Assembly: GCA_964540005.1 (NCBI GenBank)
Contig: CAZILN010000433.1
Span: 1 to 5,454, forward strand
Direction of reading: 5' to 3'
DNA: 5,454 nucleotides
Source: CAZILN01 sp964540005
GTDB lineage: Bacteria > Bacteroidota > Bacteroidia > Bacteroidales > SM23-62
Shown piece after piece: positions 1 to 5,454 of the stretch. A program made the translations under genes and the position numbers. Numbering within the stretch: position 1 is the first letter of the stretch; every line of letters starts with the position of its first letter. The notes beneath the pieces are model-generated. The model did not search any database, was not told where the DNA came from, and saw only the letters and a list, made by a program, of their open reading frames with translations.

Positions 1-24
1 TTTTAAGCCGGGTTTTTATTTTAG
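1..24 (+). terminator. 3' half of an intrinsic terminator cut by the window edge
   Basis: The window opens with TTTTAAGCCGGG followed by TTTTTATTTT. AAGCCGGG directly followed by a T-rich tract is what the descending arm and U-tract of a Rho-independent terminator look like; the matching ascending arm (CCCGGCTT) would lie just left of base 1. If so, it ends a plus-strand gene outside the window. The 5' arm cannot be seen, so this is inference. Confidence 0.4.
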
Positions 25-133
25 AAGCATAAAGACAATATGAATCTGCTGGCAAACATGAGGAGGCTGACGGGTGCAGAATTTGTGTTTGAAAAATCCT
101 TAACTTAACAGCTTAATCAAAACCTATCAAAAA

Positions 134-1342
134 TTGAAAACAACTAATTTTTTAGTTTCAGTAACTGCAGGGATGCTTGCGCTCATACTGGCGGTTTCGC
201 TACCCTGCTGCAATAATCCAAGTTCTGTATCCGGCCTTTCGGTTGACTCACTCGATCTGGCCCAGGATAAAATGAAGGCTTATGTGGATAATGGTGAACT
301 GCCCTGCGTGGCCACCCTTGTGATGAAAGACGGTAAAATTGTTCGCCAGTTTGCCTATGGCATGGCGAATATGGAAGAGGGGAAGGAGCTGACCGACAAT
401 TCGATCTACAGGATCTATTCCATGTCCAAACCGGTCACCGCAGCAGCCCTTATGATTCTGTACGACGAGGGAAAATTCCAGCTGGATGATCCGGTAGCCA
501 TGCATATCCCTGTGTTCAAGGATACAAAGGTTTATGTGGATGGCCAGGTGGTTGACCAGCAGGAACCTTTCACGATCCGGCATCTGTTGACCCACACAGC
601 AGGGTTTACCTACGGCTGGGAGGTGGGCTCCTATGTGGATTCACTTTACCGCGCACTGCGTTCAGGTGGGATATGGGCCACGGCAACGCTGGAAGAAATG
701 ATAAACGCTGTGGCCACCGTTCCGCTGAAACACCAGCCAGGAACCACCTATGAATACTCCATTTCCCTTGATGTGGCAGGTTACCTGGTGGAGGTGCTTT
801 CCGGCATGACGTTTGATGAATTCCTGCATACCCGGTTGTTTGATCCGCTGGGAATGGATGATACGGGTTTCGAGGTGCCGGAAGAGGATTTTGACCGGCT
901 GGCCATGATCTATACCAGAAATGAAGAATCAGGGGAACTCACTCCGGTTCCGGATATGACCAACGGGGTTAAACAGCAGGTAACCCTGTTCTCCGGAGGA
1001 GGCGGCCTGGTCTCTACCCTCAGCGATTATAGCAAGTTCGGGCAAATGCTGCTGAACGGCGGCGAACTGGACGGGGTACGCATCCTGCAGGAGTCTACCG
1101 TGAAGCTGATCATGTCGGATCAGATGCCTGAAGCAGTGGTGTATGAGGGCGGTTACGGCCTCGGAGGCTATGTGAACCTTGAAGACGGTTCCTACGGGTG
1201 GTCCGGTGCAGCTTCCACGGACTTTGTTGCCAATCCCTCACATAATATGGTAGTCCTTTCTTTCACCCAGTACATACCTTTTATGGGGGTTCCTTTTGCT
1301 GATCAATACAAGAGGATGGTCTGGAATGCCTTACTGGAGTAA
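134..1342 (+). CDS. Exported serine hydrolase, beta-lactamase/family VIII esterase fold
   Basis: This 402-residue protein belongs to the serine beta-lactamase-like family (Pfam Beta-lactamase, PF00144), which includes class C beta-lactamases, D-amino-acid peptidases and family VIII carboxylesterases. Residues 1-26 form a signal peptide (K2, then a hydrophobic run to about residue 23, then SLPCC). C25 or C26 might be lipidated, but the lipobox is atypical because P24 or C25 takes the -1 place. The nucleophile motif SxxK is S96-M-S-K99 in YSMSKPVTAAAL. HLLTHTAGF at 150-158 is a family hallmark. The second motif is Y208-S-I with Ile in place of the usual Asn, followed by SLDVAGYLVE, and the KTG-equivalent is W356-S-G, followed by AASTDFVANPSHNMVVLSFTQ. 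This W-x-G pattern is common in EstB/family VIII esterases, so an esterase or peptidase is more likely than a resistance enzyme. The start is TTG: it is the only start that gives the signal peptide, an in-frame TAA lies at 101-103, no ATG occurs between them, and no Shine-Dalgarno sequence is visible, as is usual in Bacteroidota. The natural substrate is unknown. Confidence 0.93.
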   Translation: MKTTNFLVSVTAGMLALILAVSLPCCNNPSSVSGLSVDSLDLAQDKMKAYVDNGELPCVATLVMKDGKIVRQFAYGMANMEEGKELTDNSIYRIYSMSKPVTAAALMILYDEGKFQLDDPVAMHIPVFKDTKVYVDGQVVDQQEPFTIRHLLTHTAGFTYGWEVGSYVDSLYRALRSGGIWATATLEEMINAVATVPLKHQPGTTYEYSISLDVAGYLVEVLSGMTFDEFLHTRLFDPLGMDDTGFEVPEEDFDRLAMIYTRNEESGELTPVPDMTNGVKQQVTLFSGGGGLVSTLSDYSKFGQMLLNGGELDGVRILQESTVKLIMSDQMPEAVVYEGGYGLGGYVNLEDGSYGWSGAASTDFVANPSHNMVVLSFTQYIPFMGVPFADQYKRMVWNALLE

Positions 1343-1450
1343 AGCTATTAGCAGATATTGTACGCTTCCCTCAAAATTGCAGGGATTACAATTAGGAAAT
1401 TTCGGAAGATTTGCTTTTGTGGTGCGATGGTTTTAATTAGTTGTTTACTT

Positions 1451-1473
1451 GCACCTGCCTTACAAGCAGGGGG
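1451..1473 (+). pseudogene. tRNA-Val(UAC)-like anticodon arm, probable tRNA remnant
   Basis: Positions 1454-1470 form a perfect 5-bp stem and 7-nt loop: CCTGC, CTTACAA, GCAGG. U33 is correctly placed, the anticodon is TAC at 1461-1463, and the loop ends in AA. With the flanking GCA and GGG it reads like the middle of a bacterial tRNA-Val(UAC). Weaker resemblance continues on both sides: ATTAG and TTG-TTTA in the D-arm region, CACT and GTT towards the T-arm. However, the D-stem, T-stem and acceptor stem do not pair, so this is not a functional tRNA. It may be a decayed gene or an old element/tRNA junction. Chance convergence in a short hairpin cannot be excluded. Confidence 0.3.
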
Positions 1474-1505
1474 ACACTTGTTAAGGCCCCCAAATCTGAT
1501 AACGA

Positions 1506-1523
1506 GCCCTGAGTATTCAGGGC
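1506..1523. repeat. Inverted repeat, 7-bp arms with 4-nt loop
   Basis: GCCCTGA, GTAT, TCAGGGC form a perfect short hairpin. It lies inside the LamG-like fragment and just after a GGGGG (1469-1473) and CCCCC (1487-1491) pair, so three GC-rich hairpins cluster in about 75 bases. No T-run follows on either strand, so it is not a standard terminator. Its role is unknown. Confidence 0.45.
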
Positions 1524-1723
1524 GAGTAATCCATTATCCCCATCTTTATTTAATCTATAATTAGTACTCCCAGCAGAACCTACGCCCCACAATCCAAAAC
1601 CAAGCCGGGCATTTAAAATAGCATTATTAATAATGAGGTCATAACCATTATCACTTTCGTCAATTACATTTCCATTAAATTGATAATATAGTACCAATCC
1701 CGTTCTCATGAAGCATATTTTTT

Positions 1724-1735
1724 TACAATATTGTA
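1724..1735. promoter_or_regulatory. 12-bp perfect palindrome upstream of the ATP-grasp gene
   Basis: TACAATATTGTA is a perfect 12-bp palindrome 55 bases before the ATG at 1791, and also 14 bases upstream of the ATG of the minus-strand LamG-like fragment. Its position in a divergent spacer would suit a dimeric repressor. In an AT-rich spacer such palindromes also arise by chance. I could not find a convincing Bacteroidota promoter (TTG with TAnnTTTG) here. Confidence 0.25.
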
Positions 1736-1790
1736 GTATATTCAGATTGTTTTAACAGGACCGATTTCGAAAAATATTGATCCATTAATT

Positions 1791-4415
1791 ATGACAAAGT
1801 TCTATACATCAATGAGCACAGGGATTGCCCAATTGGATGATGTTATCCGGGGAGTAAGACCTGGTGATAACATAGTATGGAAGCTGGATTCAATAGAAGA
1901 TTATATTAAATATGTCCATCCATTTTGCATAGATGCGGCCAGGACCGGAAAGGAACTGATATATTTTCGTTTTGCCGAGCATTCCAGGGTGATACCGGAC
2001 AATATAAAAGTTGACATATATAATTTAAATCCGCAAGACGGGTTCGAATCTTTTCTCGGTGAGATATTTACAGTTATAGAAACCAAGGGTGAAGGTGCTT
2101 TCTACGTATTTGATTCTTTATCTGAACTTGCAGTTGACTGGTACAGCGATATGATGCTTGCAAATTTTTTCATACTTACCTGCCCGTATTTATATGAATA
2201 CGACACTGTGACATATTTTGCGCTATTGAGAAACCGTCATTCCGTGCAAACGATAAATGCGATTCAGGATACTGCACAGGTGGTAATCGATCATTATGTG
2301 AAAGACGGACAGACATATATACATCCTCTTAAAGTAGACAAGAGGCATTCGAAGACAATGTATCTGCTTCATAAATTGAATGAGGGCAGATATGATCCGA
2401 TAACAAGCAGTTCGGTTATTGCCGATATCCTGGCAGATGTACCACATCCATGGCTTGATTTTTCAGTAACACAGCAGGATCTGTGGAACCGCATTCTTAC
2501 AAAGGCGCAGGAGATTCAGAAAGAAATAGTCAATGGAAAACCTAAGGATGATGTATACGAAGATTACAGGCAGAGGTTGCTTAGAATGGTCGTTACACGG
2601 GATGAACACCTGATGGAACTTGCCCGTAAGAATTTTGATATGTCAGATCTGATAAATATCGGAAAACATATGATCGGAACGGGATTGATTGGCGGGAAGA
2701 CGGTGGGGATGCTGCTTGCAAGGGCAATTCTTAGAAAAGATGATTACTGGAAGAAGAAGCTTGAGACACATGATTCCTTTTTTGTAGGATCAGATGTATT
2801 CTATTCTTATCTGATAAAATGTAAATGCTGGTGGATAAGGTGGAAGCAGAAGAACAACAAGGACTTGATTGAAGGCACAGAAGAAGCCCGCCAGAGATTA
2901 CTCTCAGGTACTTTTCCTGAAGATATACAGGAACAATTCAGGGAGATCCTGAATTATTTCGGGCAGTCTCCTATTGTTGTAAGGTCAAGCAGTCTGCTTG
3001 AGGATGTCATCGGGAACTCCTTTTCAGGCAAATATGAGACCGTATTTTGCGCAAATCAGGGAACTCCTGAAGAGAGGCTTGAAAGCTTCATAAATGCGGT
3101 AAAAACCGTATATGCAAGTACCATGGATTCAGAGGCCCTCCTATACCGCTATCAGAGAGGATTACTGGACAGGGATGAACAGATGGCTCTGCTGGTCCAG
3201 CGTGTTTCAGGCGCAACATATGGTGATTACTATCTTCCCCAGATCGCAGGAGTAGGTTTTTCATATAATCTTTATGTCTGGGACAGGAGTATTGATCCAA
3301 AATCCGGAGTGCTTCGTCTTGTGTTCGGTCTGGGCACAAGAGCTGTCAACCGCAGTGATGATGATTATACCAGAATAGTTGCTGTTAATGAGCCAGAAAA
3401 AAGGCCTGAGGCTGATTTCAGCGAGCTGAGGAAATATGCACAGAGGAAAGTTGATATAATAAACCTCGAATCAAATCAGCTCACTTCAGATTATTTTACG
3501 GATCTCATACCGAAAACAAAAGGGATCCCCGTAGAACTGTTTGCATCCCCTGACAAGGAGATTGAACGATTAAGCAGGGAGAGAAACCTTAAAAGCGTAT
3601 TCCCCTGGATATTAACATTCGACAAACTTTTATCAGAAACGGAGTTTATCAAAGATTTTGGCACAATATTGAAAACCTTGCAGGAAGCATACAATTACCC
3701 TGTAGATATCGAATTCACCCTGAATTTTGACGAAGACAGAAATTATAAGATTAACCTGCTGCAATGCCGTCCCTTTCAGACAAAGAAAGTTATTGGTGTT
3801 GTAAAGGAGCCGGATAATATTGAAGACAATAAGCTTGTGATAAGGACACAGGGTCCGATAATAGGCACAAGCATACACACTTCGATAGACAGGCTTATAT
3901 ATGTTCAACCTGCAGGTTATGGAGCGCTATCGGAAAAAGAAAGGTATGCTGTAGCTGGTATAGTGGGTAAGATTGCGAATATTGATAAAAGAGCATCAAA
4001 GACAATAATGCTACTCGGGCCGGGCCGCTGGGGTACAACGACTCCATCCTTGGGAGTTCCGGTGAGATTATCAGATATAAACAATGTATCTGTTTTATGT
4101 GAGATTGCGGAAATGCATGATGGTCTTGTTCCTGATGTATCTTTGGGTACACATTTTTTTAACGACCTCGTTGAACTTGATATACTTTATTTGGCAGTAT
4201 ATCCGGGTAAGGGCAATAATTTGATTAACCGGGAATTCCTGAACAATACTAAGAATTGGCTTGAAAATGTTTTTCCAGAGGATTCTAAATGGTCTGATAT
4301 TGTACGAGTCATCGATTTTTCAGATTTGGAGTATGACCAGCATCTCTATTTGAATGCAAATTCAGTAGAACAAAAAGGTCTTCTTTATTTAGATAAAAAG
4401 AATAGTAAGAATTAA
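1791..4415 (+). CDS. PEP/pyruvate-binding (PPDK_N ATP-grasp) protein with P-loop-less KaiC-like N-domain
   Basis: This 874-residue cytoplasmic protein has three parts. Residues 9-150 resemble a KaiC/RecA-like domain: STGIAQLDDVIRGVRPGDN is the usual entry, but the Walker A P-loop is replaced by GVRPGDNIVWKLDS. A Walker-B-like strand remains (AFYVFDSLS, D108). DWYSDMMLANFF and ALLRNRHS follow. Residues about 290-665 form the ATP-grasp nucleotide-binding domain of PEP synthase/pyruvate phosphate dikinase (PF01326): IGGKTVGML at 300-308 (K303), PIVVRSSSLLED at 394-405 (R398), the thumb SFSGKYETVF at 410-419, MALLVQRV at 465-472, VFGLGTRAVN at 511-520, and the metal-binding end VDIEFTLNFD to NLLQCRPFQ (E641, Q658, R660). 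Residues 680-874 carry the family-specific block LLGPGRWGTTTPSLGVPV (741-758) and LGTHFFNDL (785-793). The phosphohistidine swivel domain (TSxxGHxA) and the PEP-binding TIM barrel are absent, so it cannot carry out the PEP synthase reaction alone. ATP-dependent phosphoryl transfer to an unknown acceptor is inferred. Start: ATG at 1791, although ATG at 1812 (M8) is possible; there is no clear Shine-Dalgarno sequence. The gene appears monocistronic. Confidence 0.9.
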   Translation: MTKFYTSMSTGIAQLDDVIRGVRPGDNIVWKLDSIEDYIKYVHPFCIDAARTGKELIYFRFAEHSRVIPDNIKVDIYNLNPQDGFESFLGEIFTVIETKGEGAFYVFDSLSELAVDWYSDMMLANFFILTCPYLYEYDTVTYFALLRNRHSVQTINAIQDTAQVVIDHYVKDGQTYIHPLKVDKRHSKTMYLLHKLNEGRYDPITSSSVIADILADVPHPWLDFSVTQQDLWNRILTKAQEIQKEIVNGKPKDDVYEDYRQRLLRMVVTRDEHLMELARKNFDMSDLINIGKHMIGTGLIGGKTVGMLLARAILRKDDYWKKKLETHDSFFVGSDVFYSYLIKCKCWWIRWKQKNNKDLIEGTEEARQRLLSGTFPEDIQEQFREILNYFGQSPIVVRSSSLLEDVIGNSFSGKYETVFCANQGTPEERLESFINAVKTVYASTMDSEALLYRYQRGLLDRDEQMALLVQRVSGATYGDYYLPQIAGVGFSYNLYVWDRSIDPKSGVLRLVFGLGTRAVNRSDDDYTRIVAVNEPEKRPEADFSELRKYAQRKVDIINLESNQLTSDYFTDLIPKTKGIPVELFASPDKEIERLSRERNLKSVFPWILTFDKLLSETEFIKDFGTILKTLQEAYNYPVDIEFTLNFDEDRNYKINLLQCRPFQTKKVIGVVKEPDNIEDNKLVIRTQGPIIGTSIHTSIDRLIYVQPAGYGALSEKERYAVAGIVGKIANIDKRASKTIMLLGPGRWGTTTPSLGVPVRLSDINNVSVLCEIAEMHDGLVPDVSLGTHFFNDLVELDILYLAVYPGKGNNLINREFLNNTKNWLENVFPEDSKWSDIVRVIDFSDLEYDQHLYLNANSVEQKGLLYLDKKNSKN

Positions 4416-4428
4416 GATAAATATAAAA

Positions 4429-4440
4429 CTGAGCGCTCAG
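4429..4440 (-). terminator. 12-bp palindrome with minus-strand T-tract, weak terminator candidate
   Basis: CTGAGCGCTCAG is a perfect 12-bp palindrome 13 bases after the TAA of the ATP-grasp gene. Read on the minus strand it is followed by TTTTATATTTAT, giving a hairpin plus T-tract that could end transcripts of the minus-strand remnant at 4437-4599. The stem is short (4 bp around GCGC), so the terminator would be weak. On the plus strand it is followed by AAGG, so it is not a good terminator for the large gene. A protein-binding site is the alternative. Confidence 0.3.
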
Positions 4441-4599
4441 AAGGTTATTAATAAAGATAATCCAGCCGGAATTTCTTCAGATAATCTAAAATAATCTGTC
4501 GTTTCCAGGTATGGCACTAATTTTAATAATCATATACTGGGCATTAACCTCAAAGCTTAATATCCACACACAAATAAGAATAAAAAATATTTTCTTCAT
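4437..4599 (-). pseudogene. Broken or very short secreted-protein gene with intact signal peptide
   Basis: An ATG at 4599-4597 opens a 37-residue frame ending in TAG at 4486-4488: MKKIFFILICVWILSFEVNA, then QYMIIKISAIPGNDRLF. The first 20 residues are an excellent Bacteroidota type I signal peptide (KK, a hydrophobic core, cleavage after VNA before Q). Only about 17 residues would remain after cleavage. In the +1 frame, an open stretch (4529-4440) begins right after an out-of-frame TGA and reads LLKLVPYLETTDYFRLSEEI, continuing PAGLSLLITF to a TGA at 4439-4437. A single indel near the ATTATTAAAATT run would join the two into a ~53-residue product. I therefore treat it as a frameshifted or truncated gene. 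A genuine mini secreted peptide is the alternative. The family is not recognised. Confidence 0.4.
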
Positions 4600-4759
4600 C
4601 CGTTCGGAATATTAATTGTCACATATTGACCTTAAGATGAAAGTTTTGTTGAAATGTCAAGATTACCAAATAATTATGGTTCGAATCTTATATCGCTGCA
4701 ATTAGTAAAGAGGGAGTTAGATCACCTAAGATCTGGCCGGTGACATGACTGTGGATTAT

Positions 4760-5032
4760 TTATTCATATCGCAATGTATCCACCGGGTTTCTGGCTGCTG
4801 CACGCCAGCTTTGCCAGCTAACGGTAATCAGAGTAATGATCACTGCAATTATCCCGGCAAGCGCAAATATCCACCAGCTCAGTTCTGTTTTATAGGCAAA
4901 ATTCCGGAGCCATTTATTCATAGCAAACCAGGCAACAGGACAGGCAATGATAAAGCCGGCAACCACCCAGATAATAAAGTTCCTGTTCAGTAAGATCATC
5001 ACATTGGAGATCCCGGCTCCATTTGCCTTGAT
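4760..5032 (-). pseudogene. 3' fragment of an FtsX/MacB-type ABC transporter permease
   Basis: The frame encodes about 90 residues: IKANGAGISNVMILLNRNF, a transmembrane segment (FIIWVVAGFIIACPVAWFAM), a loop with NKWLRNFAYKTELSWW, a second transmembrane segment (IFALAGIIAVIITLITV), and the ending SWQSWRAAARNPVDTLRYE. This is the classic C-terminus of Bacteroidota FtsX-domain permeases (MacB family; PF02687), including the NGA...SNV..LLNRNF helix and the terminal NPVDxLRxE. Complete members have about 750-800 residues. Here an in-frame TGA lies at 5035-5033, and the sequence above it no longer matches the expected EIGIRK lead-in, so only the last ~11% survives. It would be non-functional. GTG at 5002 could start an 80-residue peptide, but this is most likely a decayed gene end. 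No partner ATPase is visible. Confidence 0.75.
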
Positions 5033-5034
5033 TC

Positions 5035-5067
5035 ATGGTTTTAAGATTATTAGGGAGCCAAAACCAT
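5035..5067. repeat. 8-bp perfect inverted repeat at the permease break point
   Basis: ATGGTTTT (5035-5042) and AAAACCAT (5060-5067) are perfect inverted copies separated by 17 bases. The repeat begins immediately beside the point (about 5032) where similarity to the permease stops. It may mark a rearrangement or deletion junction, or simply be a chance hairpin. No T-tract follows on either strand. Confidence 0.35.
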
Positions 5068-5151
5068 AAATTCAATTCAAATCCACACGCAATCAAAAAG
5101 CTCAGCAAGCCAGAAATAACGAGGATTTCAAGGAATGTTATTTAGGTAGTA

Positions 5152-5454
5152 TTATTTTAAATTGAAAGGTAGTCCGATATAAAGTGATAATAACTGCTTT
5201 CTATCTTCTTCATTTTCTGAACCTATATTTAAATCCTCATACATTACTGCAAATAACATCTGATCCGGAAGTTTGGGTAAACTCAGACCAAATCCTAATG
5301 CATAGTTTACTGTAAAGTTTACCTCTTTTAAAGAACTTATTTGGGGATTAATTACTCCAATAAAATTTATAAATGGCAGGTTTTCTCCTAAATATCGTTG
5401 TAGTATGAAATCTATTTTTGGTAAAACAATTTGGTACTCATTTACTAATTCTCC
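5152..5454 (-). CDS. C-terminal part of a probable outer-membrane or secreted beta-strand protein (partial)
   Basis: An uninterrupted minus-strand frame enters from the right edge (first full codon GGA at 5454-5452) and runs 100 codons to a TAA at 5154-5152. It contains GELVNEYQIVLPKIDF, LPFINFIGVINPQISSL, VNFTVNYALGFGLSLPKLP, DQMLFAVMYEDLNIGS, a charged turn ENEEDRKQ, and ends LLSLYIGLPFNLK. Alternating polar and hydrophobic residues with short charged turns suggest paired beta strands, and the final LSLYIGLPFNL resembles the last strand of a Bacteroidota outer-membrane barrel, though a terminal Phe is missing. The start and N-terminus lie outside the window. Codons are strongly AT-rich (TTA, ATA, AAA), unlike the hydrolase at 134-1342. 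The family is not recognised, and the membrane role is inference. Confidence 0.6.
   Translation of the reverse strand, partial: GELVNEYQIVLPKIDFILQRYLGENLPFINFIGVINPQISSLKEVNFTVNYALGFGLSLPKLPDQMLFAVMYEDLNIGSENEEDRKQLLSLYIGLPFNLK

Larger units (their letters stand above)
1437..1709 (-). pseudogene. LamG-like (concanavalin A-like lectin) domain fragment
   Basis: This 90-codon reading frame starts with ATG at 1709. Its first residues, GLVLYYQFNGNVIDESDNG, followed by YDLIINNA, match the opening strand pattern of LamG/laminin-G-like domains (the GLVxYYxFNGNxxDESGNG consensus), which occur in secreted glycan-binding proteins and in phage tail or baseplate proteins of Bacteroidota. A LamG domain needs about 150-200 residues, so the 90 here cannot complete the fold. 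After about residue 60 (YRLNKDGDNGLLALN) the similarity fades, and the last residues (PLLVRQVQVNN) are antisense to a tRNA-Val-like stretch. I read it as a truncated remnant. A short expressed protein is possible because the ATG is intact, but no ribosome binding site is visible. It converges with the hydrolase and diverges from the gene at 1791. Confidence 0.5.

Noticed and set aside
40..108. 22-codon frame MNLLANMRRLTGAEFVFEKS-LT upstream of the hydrolase
   Set aside because: It has a real ATG and stop but no ribosome binding site, no recognisable motif and no attenuator structure. A leader peptide or chance frame cannot be told apart.
248..595. 115-residue frame on the minus strand
   Set aside because: It lies antisense inside the well-supported serine hydrolase gene and has no domain-like features.
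1481..1513. Possible integron attC-like arms (GTTAAGG ... GATAACG)
   Set aside because: The core triplets do not fit the RYYYAAC/GTTRRRY pattern and there is no integrase or cassette array.
1358..1564. 68-residue plus-strand frame with a signal-peptide-like start just after the hydrolase
   Set aside because: It uses a TTG start with no ribosome binding site, overlaps the better-supported LamG-like and tRNA-like readings on the same bases, and shows no family similarity after the hydrophobic stretch. Kept only as a question in the findings.
4679..4688. GGTTCGAATC, identical to a tRNA T-loop consensus
   Set aside because: The flanking T-stem does not pair and no anticodon or D-arm is visible upstream. 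Ten bases alone do not support a tRNA.
4745..4993. 82-residue plus-strand frame
   Set aside because: Antisense shadow of the FtsX-type permease fragment.
4914..5141. Hydrophobic minus-strand frame (ITFLEILVISGLLSFLIACG... continuing over the permease start)
   Set aside because: Its left part is an out-of-frame shadow of the permease fragment. The hydrophobic stretch at 5030-5141 has no recognisable family and starts only at TTG.

Overview
The window looks like chromosomal DNA from a member of the Bacteroidota, most likely an environmental Bacteroidales- or Marinilabiliales-type lineage. The evidence is the C-terminal piece of a MacB/FtsX-type permease ending in NPVDTLRYE, a typical Bacteroidota signal peptide ending in NAQ, a gene that starts with TTG and has no Shine-Dalgarno sequence, and AT-rich spacers. 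This taxonomic call is inference from protein style, not from a marker gene.

Layout. Positions 1-24 look like the 3' half of an intrinsic terminator of a gene left of the window. A complete exported serine hydrolase of the beta-lactamase/family VIII esterase type follows (134-1342, +). Positions 1343-1790 hold debris: on the minus strand a short LamG-like (concanavalin A-like lectin) fragment, whose distal end runs into a stretch strikingly like the anticodon arm of tRNA-Val(UAC). The dominant gene is 1791-4415 (+), an 874-residue protein that joins a KaiC/RecA-like N-terminal domain without a P-loop to a PEP-synthase-type ATP-grasp domain and a conserved C-terminal GPGRWG domain. It has no phosphohistidine domain and no PEP-binding barrel.

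The right-hand 1 kb (4416-5454) is again a patchwork, all on the minus strand: a signal-peptide-bearing gene start that is broken or extremely short (4437-4599), the last ~90 residues of an FtsX-like ABC permease without the rest of the gene (4760-5032), and the 3' end of an AT-rich gene for a probable outer-membrane or secreted beta-strand protein that enters from the right edge (5152-5454). I see no gene in 4600-4759. In 5033-5151 there is only a short hydrophobic reading frame and an inverted repeat.

The two intact genes are not obviously linked in function. They are separated by ~450 bp and differ in base composition: the hydrolase is visibly G+C-richer, while the ATP-grasp gene is rich in ATA, AGA and AGG codons. 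The general picture is a rearranged region with gene fragments around one unusual, probably conserved orphan phosphotransferase-like protein. I found no CRISPR array, no transposase and no complete mobile element.
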